From contig JANNXJ010000050.1 in the NCBI GenBank assembly GCA_031409515.1, positions 52,143 to 116,142 on the forward strand: a stretch of DNA of 64,000 nucleotides, given 5' to 3'. The stretch comes from SHZI01 sp031409515 (lineage in GTDB: Bacteria; Pseudomonadota; Gammaproteobacteria; Steroidobacterales; GCA-2729495). Shown in pieces: positions 15,089-24,191 of this stretch. Numbering within the stretch: the first letter of the stretch is position 1; every line of letters starts with the position of its first letter. Made by a program: the position numbers and the translations under genes. The notes beneath the pieces are model-generated. The model did no database searches. It worked only from the letters and a program-made list of their open reading frames with translations, and had not been told where the DNA came from.

Positions 15089-16597
15089 TCAGTAGATGAC
15101 CGTCGTCGCCTTGGTCTTGAGGTAGGGATCCAGACCCTCACGCCCGAACTCCCGTCCCCAGCCAGACTGCTTGTTGCCACCAAACGGAATGGCAGGATCG
15201 ACAGCGGCGTGGCAGTTGATGCTGACCTGCCCGGCGTCGATCATGGCCGCCATCCTGTGTGCCACCGAGATGTCCCGGGTCCACACGCTGCCGGACAGGC
15301 CGTAGATACCCTTGTTGGCCTCGTCGGCCACGGCCTGGAGCTCGCCATCCCCGAAGGACTGGGCACAGAGGACCGGGCCAAAGATCTCCTCCCGCGCAAT
15401 CTGCATGTCCATATTGGTCTTGCTGAAGAGGGTTGGCTTCACGAAGAAGCCCCGGCCTGGAAGCACCTCACCGCCACACACCAGTTCAGCGCCTGATTTC
15501 TTGCCTGACGCGACATACCCCATGACCCGGTCACGCTGCTCAGCAGAGATCAGCGGTCCTAGGTCGCTGTCGGGACTCATTCCCGGGCCGATGCGAAACT
15601 TGCCTGCCAGGTCGCCGACCTGGGCCACGACCTTGTCAAAGATGTCCTGGTGCACGAAGAGGCGCGTGCCCGCCATGCAATTCTGGCCCTGCAGGAAAAA
15701 TGCCCCCCGGGTAACACCTGGAATGACGCGGCTGAGGTCGGCGTCCGGAAAAACCACCATTGGCGACTTGCCCCCGAGCTCCAGGGTGACCCGCTTGAGG
15801 TTGCCCATCGCTGCGGCGACGATTTTCTTCCCGACTTCCGTTGAGCCCGTGAAGGCGATTTTGTCGACATCCGGATGAGCAGCGAGGGCCGCCCCTGCCG
15901 TCTCACCGTAGCCAGGAACAATATTGATAACGCCGTCCGGAAAGCCGACACGCTTGATGAGTTCACCAAGAAAAAGGGCCGTAAGGGGCGTCTGCTCTGC
16001 CGGCTTCAGCACCACGGTACAGCCGGCAGCCAGGGCGGGGCCCAGCTTCAGCGTGGCCATGATCAGTGGGGCATTCCACGGAATGATGGCACCGACCACC
16101 CCGATCGGCTCACGGCGCGTGTAGGTCAGGGATTCCCCGTTACGTACGCCCGTAGGTGATACCGGGATCGTGTCACCGGTGATCTTGGTCGCCCAGCCGG
16201 CGTAGTAGCGCAGGAACTCGCAGCCGAACGATGCAATGGAGTACTGGGCCAGCATGCGAGGCATGCCGTTATCCAGAACCTCCAGTTCGCTGGCCAGTGC
16301 CAGGTTGGCCTCGAGCTCGTCAGCCAGTTTCCAGATCAGTCGCGTCCGCTCGTAGGCGGTGAACTTTGACCATTCGCCACGAAAAGCCTTGCGGGCGGCG
16401 CTCACGGCCCGATCGATATCGTCCTTGCCGCCAGCCGCCACGGTGGCCAGGTGGCCTTCGGTAGCAGGGTTGAATACGTCGATGGACTCCCGTGAGGCTG
16501 ACGTGACCCACTGGCCCCCGATCAACAGGCGGTGCTCCCGGTCGAGAAAGGACTGCGCGTCCGGACTTGGTGTAATGTTCTGGGCGGCGGCGCTCAT
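15089..16597 (-). CDS. aldehyde dehydrogenase family protein
   Basis: NAD(P)-dependent oxidation of an aldehyde to an acid. The 502 residues include the Rossmann segment with IIPWNAPL (171-178), the general base E274 in LELGGKSP, the catalytic nucleophile C307 in GQNCMAGTR, and the C-terminal PFGGNKQSGWGRE. All catalytic residues are in place. The ATG is preceded by GGGAGATGATCC. It is transcribed alone, with an inverted repeat (16,616-16,647) just upstream. It probably belongs to the local catabolic block. Confidence 0.95.
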   Translation of the reverse strand: MSAAAQNITPSPDAQSFLDREHRLLIGGQWVTSASRESIDVFNPATEGHLATVAAGGKDDIDRAVSAARKAFRGEWSKFTAYERTRLIWKLADELEANLALASELEVLDNGMPRMLAQYSIASFGCEFLRYYAGWATKITGDTIPVSPTGVRNGESLTYTRREPIGVVGAIIPWNAPLIMATLKLGPALAAGCTVVLKPAEQTPLTALFLGELIKRVGFPDGVINIVPGYGETAGAALAAHPDVDKIAFTGSTEVGKKIVAAAMGNLKRVTLELGGKSPMVVFPDADLSRVIPGVTRGAFFLQGQNCMAGTRLFVHQDIFDKVVAQVGDLAGKFRIGPGMSPDSDLGPLISAEQRDRVMGYVASGKKSGAELVCGGEVLPGRGFFVKPTLFSKTNMDMQIAREEIFGPVLCAQSFGDGELQAVADEANKGIYGLSGSVWTRDISVAHRMAAMIDAGQVSINCHAAVDPAIPFGGNKQSGWGREFGREGLDPYLKTKATTVIY

Positions 16598-16615
16598 GGA
16601 TCATCTCCCGGTGCT

Positions 16616-16647
16616 AGGCCGGGCAGCATAATTGCCGGGCCCGGCCT
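16616..16647. repeat. inverted repeat upstream of the aldehyde dehydrogenase gene
   Basis: Nine-base arms AGGCCGGGC (16,616-16,624) and GCCCGGCCT (16,639-16,647) flank a 14-base spacer. The repeat lies 19 bases upstream of the aldehyde dehydrogenase start and has no T-run, so it is more likely a 5'-UTR stem or operator than a terminator. The rest of the gap to 16,753 shows only a possible -10 (TACAAT at about 16,694) for the peroxiredoxin gene. Confidence 0.4.
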
Positions 16648-16753
16648 CAAGCAAGGCATTTGACCCTGCTGATGACGGCAGTCCCATGGCCTGTACAATG
16701 CGCGCCATCAACTCGATTACCACTCAGTAACCCATCAAGCAGAGGAAACTTCT

Positions 16754-17236
16754 ATGGCTATCAAGGTTGGCGACCGGCTCCCTGCAGGCAAGTTCAGCAT
16801 CATGACCAAGGATGGCCCCGGAGCCCTCACCACTGAGGACCTCTTTGGGGGCAAGAAGGTCGTATTCTTTTCCGTGCCTGGCGCATTCACGCCCACCTGC
16901 TCCAACAGCCACCTCCCCGGTTACGTCAAGCACGCCGCGGAGATCAAGGCCAAAGGTGTGGATACGATTGCCTGCATGTCCGTTAACGACGTATTCGTGA
17001 TGGATGCCTGGGGCAAGGACCGGGCTGTTGGCGACAAAGTGCTGATGCTGGCTGATGGCAACGGTGACTTCACGAAGGCACTGGGACTGGAACTGGACGC
17101 CAGCGGCTTCGGCATGGGGCACCGCAGTCAGCGCTTCTCCATGGTCGTCCACAATGGGGTGGTCAAGGAACTCAACGTGGAGGCCCCCAAGGAGTTCAAG
17201 GTCAGCACCGCCGAGTGTGTGTTGAATCAGCTCTGA
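16754..17236 (+). CDS. peroxiredoxin, Prx5 type
   Basis: Thiol peroxidase reducing hydrogen peroxide and alkyl hydroperoxides. The 160-residue protein has the peroxidatic cysteine C49 in the motif PGAFTPTCS and the family motif MSVNDVFVMDAW. This is the Prx5/PrxII group, which normally takes electrons from glutaredoxin or thioredoxin. The usual length is 155-170. GAGGAAA precedes the ATG. A membrane protein gene follows after 46 bases on the same strand. Confidence 0.95.
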   Translation: MAIKVGDRLPAGKFSIMTKDGPGALTTEDLFGGKKVVFFSVPGAFTPTCSNSHLPGYVKHAAEIKAKGVDTIACMSVNDVFVMDAWGKDRAVGDKVLMLADGNGDFTKALGLELDASGFGMGHRSQRFSMVVHNGVVKELNVEAPKEFKVSTAECVLNQL

Positions 17237-17282
17237 AGCACCAGTCCACCCACCAGCCTTAAAGTCCACGCAGGAAAGTCCA

Positions 17283-17978
17283 ATGGAAGAGACGCAGGTC
17301 GCCACCACGCTGCCGTTCATCTACGCAGTATTCAAGTACCTCCACATACTGTTGTTCGTTTACTGGCTGGGTGGCGACGCCGGCGTTTACTACTCCAGTA
17401 CGTTCGTGATCAACAACAAGCTGTCGAAGGACGCGCGCCTGACGGCCTTCAAGATCTTCCTCAACCTTGACATGCTGCCGCGCTACTGTCTTGCCCTGAT
17501 GCTGACGGTGGGCGGGATACTGGCGGAGTTCATCGGGTACACGCACCCCACCTGGCAAATGCTCGGGATCGTGGCGCTGGGCCCGATCTGGGTCTGGGTC
17601 GTGCACATGGTGCATGCCAAGGAGGGCACAGACTTCGGCCGGATGCTGGCCAAAGGGGACTACTGGTTTCGCTTCTTCATGATTTTTGCCCTGCCGACAT
17701 CGGTCGTGTACCACTGGATTACGGGCCCCCTCAAGCCGTTTCCCTGGCTTGCGGCCAAGCTGCTCATTTTCTCCTTCCTGATCTTCTGCGGTTTCGTGCT
17801 GCGCCGGAAGTTGCCACCCTTCATTGAGGGATTCCGGATGATGGCGGGGCAGGGCGTGACTCCGGAAAGCGACAGCAAGATGTACAACGGCCTCATGGCC
17901 TGTCGCCCTTACGTCTGGGCCATCTGGGCCGGCGTGGCGCTGTCGGCGTTCCTCGGGGTCTGGAAGCCGGGAGCCTGA
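17283..17978 (+). CDS. integral membrane protein of unknown function
   Basis: The 231-residue protein has about five or six hydrophobic helices: around residues 10-30 (YLHILLFVYWLGG), 60-80 (LALMLTVGGILAEFIG), 90-110, 130-150, 158-175 (LLIFSFLIFCGFVLRR) and the C-terminus (AIWAGVALSAFLGVW). Histidines in the first helix (KYLHI) and third helix (VVHMVHAK) could bind haem, as in CopD-like or DUF2269-like families, but I cannot prove this. AGGAAAG precedes the ATG. It may be co-transcribed with the peroxiredoxin. Confidence 0.7.
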   Translation: MEETQVATTLPFIYAVFKYLHILLFVYWLGGDAGVYYSSTFVINNKLSKDARLTAFKIFLNLDMLPRYCLALMLTVGGILAEFIGYTHPTWQMLGIVALGPIWVWVVHMVHAKEGTDFGRMLAKGDYWFRFFMIFALPTSVVYHWITGPLKPFPWLAAKLLIFSFLIFCGFVLRRKLPPFIEGFRMMAGQGVTPESDSKMYNGLMACRPYVWAIWAGVALSAFLGVWKPGA

Positions 17979-17998
17979 GCCGAAGCCAGTTCACTCAG

Positions 17999-19174
17999 TC
18001 ATGTAGCCTGGCGAGTCATCCGGTACGTCACGCCGACCATGGCTGCAGAGGCCGCGATCAGGGCCGCTACGGGCAGGAAATCCCCGGCGTACAGATAGCC
18101 AGCGGCGATGCTGAAGCTGCCGCTGAGTACCAGGGCGAGGGAACTCGATAACCCCGCAGCGGTTCCTGCAATGTCCTGCCGGTAGTTGACGGCGCCTGCC
18201 ACCGATAGCGGCGTCTGGACACCCGCAGCGAACATCAGCAGGGTAAGTGGTACCAGCAAGCCACTCATCGTGACGCCCCCTATCAGGGTCCCCGTCAGCA
18301 AACCGGCGCCGGCCCCAAGAATCATGCTGGTGCTCAGGAGTAACAACCGGCGGCTACCCAGCCGGGTCGTCAGGCGGGTACCAAGCCAGGCGCCCGCCAC
18401 ATACGTCAGGCCCATCGCGCCCCAGATCGCCCCGAAAGTTGCCTCGTTGACGTCAAGGTGATCGGCGAACACGACGGCCGCCACGGCCAGGAAAGCGAAG
18501 AAGCAGCCCTGCAGGAACGAGTACATCAGCGTGTAGCCGACGAACACCCGGGAGCCGAGCAGATCCCGGTAGCTGGTGAGCCAGTGCTGCCGCTCTTCCA
18601 GCAGGCCGGTGACCGGGCGTGTCTCAGCCAGACGCAATGCCATCGCAACCGTGACGAGGAGACCCAGGCCTGCACTCACGAAGAATACCGACTGGGGTCC
18701 CGCCCAGGTGCTGAGGGCGCCGCCGATGAGGGGGCCAAGCACCGGTGCGATACCCATAGCCGCGCCGATAAAGCCAAGAGCGCGGACTGTCCCCAGGGCA
18801 TCGTGGGTGTCCCTGACGATGGCGCGGGAGCCAACGGTGCCCACACTGACGCCGAGTGCCTGGAGCAGGCGACACAGCAGGAGCGCGGTAAAGCCCGTTG
18901 CCAGGGCACAAGCGATGCTGGCAGCGGTGAACAGGCCAAAGCCAGCAAGGATTACCGGACGCCGGCCATAGCGGTCACTCAGTGCGCCGACCACGGGCTG
19001 ACCAACCCCGAGACCGAACAGATAGGCAGCAATGAGAAACTGCGCCCGGCCCTGGCCGACGCCGTAGCGGTCCGCCACTGCTGCCAGAGTGGGCACGACC
19101 ACGATCATGCCGAAAGGTGACAGGGAGCTGGCCAGGCTCAGCAGCCATAACGACGGCGCTGGCCGCAGCGTCAC
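17999..19174 (-). CDS. MFS efflux transporter, Bcr/CflA type
   Basis: The 391 residues form a 12-helix major facilitator. The motif-A segment is VVGALSDRYGRRPVIL between helices 2 and 3, and SRAIVRDTHD in helix 4 is the typical motif of the Bcr/CflA drug-resistance group. The GTG start overlaps the etfA stop by four bases (GTGA), so it is translationally coupled to etfA. That coupling of an exporter to electron-transfer flavoprotein genes is not commonplace. The exported substrate is unknown. Confidence 0.9.
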   Translation of the reverse strand: MTLRPAPSLWLLSLASSLSPFGMIVVVPTLAAVADRYGVGQGRAQFLIAAYLFGLGVGQPVVGALSDRYGRRPVILAGFGLFTAASIACALATGFTALLLCRLLQALGVSVGTVGSRAIVRDTHDALGTVRALGFIGAAMGIAPVLGPLIGGALSTWAGPQSVFFVSAGLGLLVTVAMALRLAETRPVTGLLEERQHWLTSYRDLLGSRVFVGYTLMYSFLQGCFFAFLAVAAVVFADHLDVNEATFGAIWGAMGLTYVAGAWLGTRLTTRLGSRRLLLLSTSMILGAGAGLLTGTLIGGVTMSGLLVPLTLLMFAAGVQTPLSVAGAVNYRQDIAGTAAGLSSSLALVLSGSFSIAAGYLYAGDFLPVAALIAASAAMVGVTYRMTRQAT

Positions 19175-20112
19175 CGCAAGCGCTTCTCGATCTCCGGGAT
19201 GATCTCGAAAAGATCACCAACGAGGCCGATATCTGCAAGCTCAAAAATCGGCGCGTCCCCGTCCTTGTTCACCGCAACGATCGTTCCGGCATCCTTGATG
19301 CCGGTGAGGTGCTGGATGGCGCCGGAGATACCAAAGGCCATGTAGAGTTCCGGGGCGATGATCTTGCCCGTCTGGCCGACCTGCATGTCGTTGGGGACGA
19401 AGCCCGCGTCCACGGCAGCCCGGGAAGCGCCCACCGCGGCGCCGATCCGCTCCGCAAACTTGTAGAGCAGCGCGAAGTTCTCCGCGCTGCCCACGCCCCG
19501 ACCACCGGAAACCACGAGCCGGGCGGTTTGCAGGTCCGGACGGTCGGACTTTCCCGAGCGCAGTTCGACGAAGCGCGTGTGGGTGGGCAGCGGAGCAGAG
19601 ACTTCCACCGGGCGGATGGGGGCGCCGGCACCCGTGCCAACTGGCTTGAAGGAAGCACCGCGGACAGTGGCCACCACTTTGATGCCGGTGGGGACCTCGA
19701 TGGTTACCAGTGCGTTACCAGCGTAGATGGGGCGCTGAAAGGTCCGTGGACCCAGCACGCTCATCACGTCACTCAGCTGAGGTACCCCGAGCAGCGCAGC
19801 GACGCGGGGCAGAAGGTCCTTACCGAAGGTCGTCGAGGGCGCCAGAACGTAGTCATAATCGGCTGCCAGCGCTGCGATCTGCGGCGCGAGCACAGCCGCC
19901 AGGGCCGTGCTGTCAGCACCTGACCCAACCGTCAGTACTCCGGTCACACCAGCCAGCGCAGCGGCCGCACTGGCCACGTCGTTAGTACTGGTGCCGAGAA
20001 CAACGATCTCGATGCTCGCGGCGTTGATGGCTGCGGCGCAGGCGACACAGCGGGCAGTGCTCTGGTTGAGCTGGCGGCCGTCATGCTCGCCAATGATCAG
20101 AATACGGCTCAT
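19171..20112 (-). CDS. etfA: electron transfer flavoprotein alpha subunit
   Basis: FAD-carrying subunit of the heterodimeric flavoprotein that takes electrons from acyl-CoA dehydrogenases to ETF-quinone oxidoreductase. The 313 residues are of normal length. The C-terminal FAD domain is recognised by VVSGGRGVGSAENF near residue 200, GQTGKIIAPELYMAFGISGA near 248-267, and INKD-like AVNKDGDAPIFELAD near the end. The ATG overlaps the etfB stop (ATGA). Order etfB-etfA is standard. Confidence 0.97.
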   Translation of the reverse strand: MSRILIIGEHDGRQLNQSTARCVACAAAINAASIEIVVLGTSTNDVASAAAALAGVTGVLTVGSGADSTALAAVLAPQIAALAADYDYVLAPSTTFGKDLLPRVAALLGVPQLSDVMSVLGPRTFQRPIYAGNALVTIEVPTGIKVVATVRGASFKPVGTGAGAPIRPVEVSAPLPTHTRFVELRSGKSDRPDLQTARLVVSGGRGVGSAENFALLYKFAERIGAAVGASRAAVDAGFVPNDMQVGQTGKIIAPELYMAFGISGAIQHLTGIKDAGTIVAVNKDGDAPIFELADIGLVGDLFEIIPEIEKRLR

Positions 20113-20861
20113 GCCAGCAAACCCCTGTCCCGTAGTGCCGTAACGAGTTCATCGACAGTCTTGACCATTCCACCCTTTGAGCGGACGGGCGGTGTGTCGT
20201 AGCGCGTTACCCGCAGCACAGGGGCAACGTCGACGCCGAGTGAGTCGATGGCCACCACATCAATGGTCTTTTTCTTGGCCTTCATGATATCCGGCAGCTT
20301 CACGTAGCGGGGTTCATTGAGACGCAGGTCGCTGGTCACCACCGCGGGCAGATCGACCTCGATGACTTCGAGGCCGGCATCGACCTCCCGGGTCACCGTG
20401 GCCACGGTGCCATTCAGCTCCAGCTTCGAGGCGAAGGTGGCCTGGGGCCTGTCCCACAGCGCTGCCAGCATCTGACCGGTCTGATTGCAGTCATCGTCGA
20501 TGGCCTGTTTGCCCAGCAGCACAAGGCCAGGCTGCTCCCGCAGGACAATCTGATGGAGGATACGGGCCGCGGCGAGCGGCTCAAGCTCCGCGCTGGTCTG
20601 CACCAGAATGGCCCGGTCCGCCCCCATGGCCAGCGCCGTGCGGAGTTGCTGCTGGGCATCCTCCGGGCCAATGGAGACCGCCACGACCTCCTGGGCCTGC
20701 CCCTTCTCCCGCAGCCGCAGGGCTTCTTCGAGAGCGATCTCATCGAAGGGATTAATGCTCATCTTCAGGCCCTCGGTGACGACCCCGGAGCCATCCGGCT
20801 TGACCCGAATGCGGACGTTGTAGTCAACGACCCGCTTCAGGCATACGATGATTTTCTGCAT
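20109..20861 (-). CDS. etfB: electron transfer flavoprotein beta subunit
   Basis: AMP-binding subunit of ETF. The 250-residue protein starts MQKIIVCLKRVVDYNVRIRV at the ATG 20,861, preceded by GGATCC; the longer frame upstream has an unrelated hydrophobic leader and is unlikely. Typical features are MSINPFDEIALEEALRLREKG at about 39-59, LLGKQAIDDDCNQTGQMLA near 117-135, and a C-terminal region ending in ALRDRGLLA. It is divergent from the sulfurtransferase gene. With etfA it should serve the acyl-CoA oxidation suggested by neighbouring genes. Confidence 0.97.
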   Translation of the reverse strand: MQKIIVCLKRVVDYNVRIRVKPDGSGVVTEGLKMSINPFDEIALEEALRLREKGQAQEVVAVSIGPEDAQQQLRTALAMGADRAILVQTSAELEPLAAARILHQIVLREQPGLVLLGKQAIDDDCNQTGQMLAALWDRPQATFASKLELNGTVATVTREVDAGLEVIEVDLPAVVTSDLRLNEPRYVKLPDIMKAKKKTIDVVAIDSLGVDVAPVLRVTRYDTPPVRSKGGMVKTVDELVTALRDRGLLA

Positions 20862-20936
20862 GTCAGGATCCTTGCATCCAGGCGGGAGTAATAGGCAGCC
20901 CGCTATTTTCAACGACCAGGTAAAGATGAACAAGTC

Positions 20937-21803
20937 GTGTCGAGCCTGAACAACGCTGTGCCGCGCAATTCACTGCTGGTGTCCGTTCAGGAACTGGCGG
21001 CCGCGAGCCGCGCTTCCTGGGTCCTGGTGGACTGCCGTTTCAACCTTCTCAAGCCGGAGGCGGGCCGGGCGGCCTACCTGGCCGGACACATCCCGGGGGC
21101 CTGGTATGCGGATCTGGACCAGGACCTGTCCGGTCCCCGGGGTCCGGACACCGGTCGTCACCCCTTGCCCGATCCGCAGCGGCTCCGAGCCCTGTTTGGC
21201 AGTTTTGGCATCACGCCAGGCACCCGGGTCGTGGCCTACGACGAGGGGGGTGGCGGCCTGGCGGCGAGGCTCTGGTGGTTGCTCCGCTGGATGGGCCACA
21301 AGGACGTCCTGCTGCTGGACGGCGGGCTCGCCGCCTGGCAAGGCGCTGGCTTGCCGGTCTCCCCGGTTAGTCCCGTGCCGCGGCAAGACGTCTTTGAGGG
21401 CGCAGCGGGTTCCATGCCGGTCCGGGGTGCCAGCGAGGTCTGGGCTGCGCTGCGCGCGGGATCGATCCGGTTGCTGGATGTGCGGGCGGAGGAGCGCTTT
21501 CTGGGGCGCACCGAGCCCATCGATCCCGTTGCCGGCCACGTACCCGGCGCTAGCAACGTGCCTTTCACGGGCAACCTGACCACCGGGCAGACGTTTCTCA
21601 GCCAGGCGGAGCTTGCCCTGCGCTACGCGCCCTACGTTGCCGGGTGGGACCCTCGGGACATCGTCTGCATGTGCGGTTCCGGGGTCACGGCCTGTCAGGG
21701 CATCTTTGCCCTGGCGCTGGCCGGGGTCCCCGGCGTCGCTCTTTATCCGGGTTCCTGGAGCGAATGGATTCGGTCGACGGAACGGCCGGTGGCCACGGGA
21801 TGA
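20937..21803 (+). CDS. sulfurtransferase (thiosulfate/3-mercaptopyruvate type, two rhodanese domains)
   Basis: The 288 residues contain two rhodanese modules. The first (about 15-130) has VDCRFNLL, AGHIPGAWYADLD and lacks an active cysteine. The second (about 165-285) has LLDVRAEERFLG, AGHVPGASN and the active-site loop CGSGVTAC with nucleophile C246. The loop CGSGV(T/S)A is that of mercaptopyruvate sulfurtransferases; the thiosulfate-specific loop would be CRKGVT. The start is GTG at 20,937. The stop overlaps the start of the following lipoprotein gene. Confidence 0.93.
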   Translation: MSSLNNAVPRNSLLVSVQELAAASRASWVLVDCRFNLLKPEAGRAAYLAGHIPGAWYADLDQDLSGPRGPDTGRHPLPDPQRLRALFGSFGITPGTRVVAYDEGGGGLAARLWWLLRWMGHKDVLLLDGGLAAWQGAGLPVSPVSPVPRQDVFEGAAGSMPVRGASEVWAALRAGSIRLLDVRAEERFLGRTEPIDPVAGHVPGASNVPFTGNLTTGQTFLSQAELALRYAPYVAGWDPRDIVCMCGSGVTACQGIFALALAGVPGVALYPGSWSEWIRSTERPVATG

Positions 21804-22309
21804 TGCGGGTGCGGATCATCGCTCTGGCGGGCTGTCTGCTGGCCGGGTGCGCTGCGACGACCGACCAGGCGGCAAGTTTGAAGGTACCGATACCGCCGCC
21901 GTCGACGACGGGCACTTCCGCATGTTTCTACGCGGACCAAGCCCAGAGTTTTCGGCTGCTGGACGCAAGAAACCTCATCGTCTACGCCCCCGATGAGCGC
22001 AGGGCATATCACGTCCGCATCTCTCCGGCATCCCCTTCCAGGGATCTGAGGTTTGCGGACCGTGTGGCGTTCGAGCCCGCCAACGGGCGCATCTGCGGCT
22101 ATGCCGGCGAGCGGCTGGTCATCGGCCGCGGGACGGGCGCGGACCGTGTCTCGGTCGTTGATGTAGCGCGGCTGACCCCAGGTAGCCTGGCGGCACTCCA
22201 GTCGGGCAGCGAGGGGGAGGCCGTGCCGGCGGCCCGGCCCCAGCCGGGCCCGGGCCCGGCCATTGAGGGGGCAACTGGTGCGGACGCCCCCGGAAAACCA
22301 GGCAACTAG
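21800..22309 (+). CDS. small lipoprotein of unknown function
   Basis: A protein of about 169 residues starting at tandem ATG codons (21,800 and 21,803); the first overlaps the sulfurtransferase stop (ATGA). The N-terminus MMRVRIIALAGCLLAGCAAT is a lipoprotein signal with lipobox LAGC, so the mature protein is lipid-anchored, probably in the outer membrane. The core contains CFYADQAQSFRLLDARNLIV and ANGRICGYAGERL, a pattern I associate loosely with DUF6491-like lipoproteins. The C-terminal 40 residues are rich in Pro, Gly and Ala. Function unknown. Confidence 0.7.
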   Translation: MMRVRIIALAGCLLAGCAATTDQAASLKVPIPPPSTTGTSACFYADQAQSFRLLDARNLIVYAPDERRAYHVRISPASPSRDLRFADRVAFEPANGRICGYAGERLVIGRGTGADRVSVVDVARLTPGSLAALQSGSEGEAVPAARPQPGPGPAIEGATGADAPGKPGN

Positions 22310-22374
22310 TTGGCTACCGGAACCTTTCCCCGTACAGTCTCGGCCCCTAAACACCGTCTGGGATCCCGTCCGGC

Positions 22375-23115
22375 ATGAACACCAGCATTCTTCAGCGCGA
22401 CCAGCGGGTCATCCGCGGCACCATCGCCTATACCAGCAACAAGCCGGATCGGCTTGGGCAGGAACGCGGCCGCGAGCATTTTCACATCACGGTCCACAGC
22501 GACGGGCGGCGGACCTGCAGTGCGCATTCCGAGATCGACGATCGTCCGAGCGTCATGCGTGACATCGTCTACAGCCTCGACGAGCAGTGGCTGCCGACGG
22601 ACTGCTTCGTCCGCCTGACCGTCAATGACCGCTTCACGGGTAGTGGCTGGTTTCGCTTTGGTCCCGACTTCGCCGAGTGCGAAACGTACACAGCCCTCGA
22701 CGGCCGCGTAACCCAGCGGATGGAGACCAAAGGCCGGCTCCAGGCCTTTCAGAATCACGCCATCATCTGTGATGCCTGGCACATGCAGCTGTTTGATCGC
22801 CACAAAGGGCCTGGCCTGCAAAGCATCGACGAAATGCTGCTCTCCTCGCCAGACCACCGGGGTGCCACCGGTCCCATGTTGTTCCGGATTGGCTTCGGGG
22901 TGGAATACGTGGGGGAGGAGAGCCTGACGGTTAAGGCTGGCAAGTTTGATGCCCTGCACTTTCGCTTCGTTTCAGCACCCGGACTGCCCCAGACCCACCC
23001 CCCCTATGACATCTGGTGCACGGCGGACGGCGACTACATATTTCTCAAGGGTGTCATTGGCGGTTACATGCTCACGGAGTACGAGCTGGTGCGCCTGGAG
23101 TACGAGAAGGCCTGA
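22375..23115 (+). CDS. conserved hypothetical protein
   Basis: The 246 residues start MNTSILQRDQRVIRGTIAYT. There is no signal peptide or membrane segment. The composition is that of a soluble beta-rich protein, with a regular pattern of aromatic and charged residues (GSGWFRFGPDFAECETYT) and the end GGYMLTEYELVRLEYEKA. The repeated beta strands resemble DUF3108-like barrels, but I cannot assign it. It is convergent, 9 bases apart, with the second VOC gene. The ribosome-binding site is weak, so the start is less certain than the frame. Confidence 0.65.
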   Translation: MNTSILQRDQRVIRGTIAYTSNKPDRLGQERGREHFHITVHSDGRRTCSAHSEIDDRPSVMRDIVYSLDEQWLPTDCFVRLTVNDRFTGSGWFRFGPDFAECETYTALDGRVTQRMETKGRLQAFQNHAIICDAWHMQLFDRHKGPGLQSIDEMLLSSPDHRGATGPMLFRIGFGVEYVGEESLTVKAGKFDALHFRFVSAPGLPQTHPPYDIWCTADGDYIFLKGVIGGYMLTEYELVRLEYEKA

Positions 23116-23124
23116 CCTGAGGCT

Positions 23125-24036
23125 TCATTCGCCGGTGCGGGGCAGCCCCGCCATCTCGACCAGCTCCACCCATTCGCCGGCCGGGCCCACCACCACCGCA
23201 GCTTCCTGACCGCTGTAGGGAAACTCCGCAATCCGTGCGGGCGGGGCGCGCCACGTCAACTTGAAGTCGGCGAGGTCCTCGACCCCGAAGGAAACCATCG
23301 CCGGGCCCGCGGGCAAAGACCCCGCCCTCAAGCCGCGGGGCACTGCCGGAGCGGGATACTCGTCGAGCTCCACCAGGAAGTCCTTCGGCATGGGGGCTAC
23401 AGCGAGCGGGTAGGTGGTCTCCGGCGGCAGGCCCAGAGCTTTGGACAGCACTGAAATCTCCCAGGGACTTGCCTCGCCCACCGGCAGGCCCAGAGTCTTG
23501 CCATAGAAGTCCTGCAGGGCACTCATCGAGGGTCCCCCGACCACCATGATGAACACACGGTCCACAGGCGCAGCGGCGGGCATCATCGGAATGGGAAAGC
23601 CCGAGGGAATAACGCGGGTGAAGTACAGGAACTCCTGGGCGGGTCCTGTAGCCTGCATGGCTCGGGGCGCCCCGGGGGCCTGCCACAGATCCTTCGGCGG
23701 TCCTACCACCCTGAAGGCCGTCCCCTCGAATTGCCGGGCGAGGGCGTCGGTGTCCTGCACCAGGATCTCGGTGGCGTTCCAGCCGTAGGTTGTCCCGGCG
23801 ACCGGGAGAGTCGCGGACGGGTCTTCAATGAACCGCAGGTAGACCGGACGGCCGCCAGCAGGCTGCATGATCACGAAGGGGCGTCCTTGCATGTCCGGCG
23901 CTGACCAGAGGGCCGCCTGTTCGCCGCTGATCACGCCGCGGTGAACGGTCTGGTACCCCAGTTCATCCCGATAGGGGGCCTCCACACTGGCAAGTTGATT
24001 CACGAGCAAGGTGACGGTCGCTATGTATTTCAACAC
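23125..24036 (-). CDS. VOC (glyoxalase-like) family protein, paralogue of 5878-6747
   Basis: About 303 residues from the GTG at 24,036, chosen because GGAGGGG lies five bases upstream and because the VOC pattern starts at VLKYIATVTLLV. A longer frame reaching 24,201 overlaps the divergent MFS gene and its extra residues look non-coding. Two VOC modules are visible, the second opening with VFIMVVGGPSMSALQDFYG. The segments LGLPPETTYPLAVAPMPKDF and LPAGPAMVSFGVED closely parallel those of the protein at 5,878-6,747. Function unknown. Confidence 0.75.
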   Translation of the reverse strand: MLKYIATVTLLVNQLASVEAPYRDELGYQTVHRGVISGEQAALWSAPDMQGRPFVIMQPAGGRPVYLRFIEDPSATLPVAGTTYGWNATEILVQDTDALARQFEGTAFRVVGPPKDLWQAPGAPRAMQATGPAQEFLYFTRVIPSGFPIPMMPAAAPVDRVFIMVVGGPSMSALQDFYGKTLGLPVGEASPWEISVLSKALGLPPETTYPLAVAPMPKDFLVELDEYPAPAVPRGLRAGSLPAGPAMVSFGVEDLADFKLTWRAPPARIAEFPYSGQEAAVVVGPAGEWVELVEMAGLPRTGE

Positions 24037-24191
24037 GGTAGCCCCTCCATCTCTGACCACAATGACCACGCCTGCAGGGCCACCCAGTGCTGCCGCTGCA
24101 GGCATGGTCAAAGTATCCGTCATCTGGCGCCAGCTTGGGGAAGCCCGCCGATTCCGGTATCGTGACCGCCGCATCTGACAGGGGGCATTCC

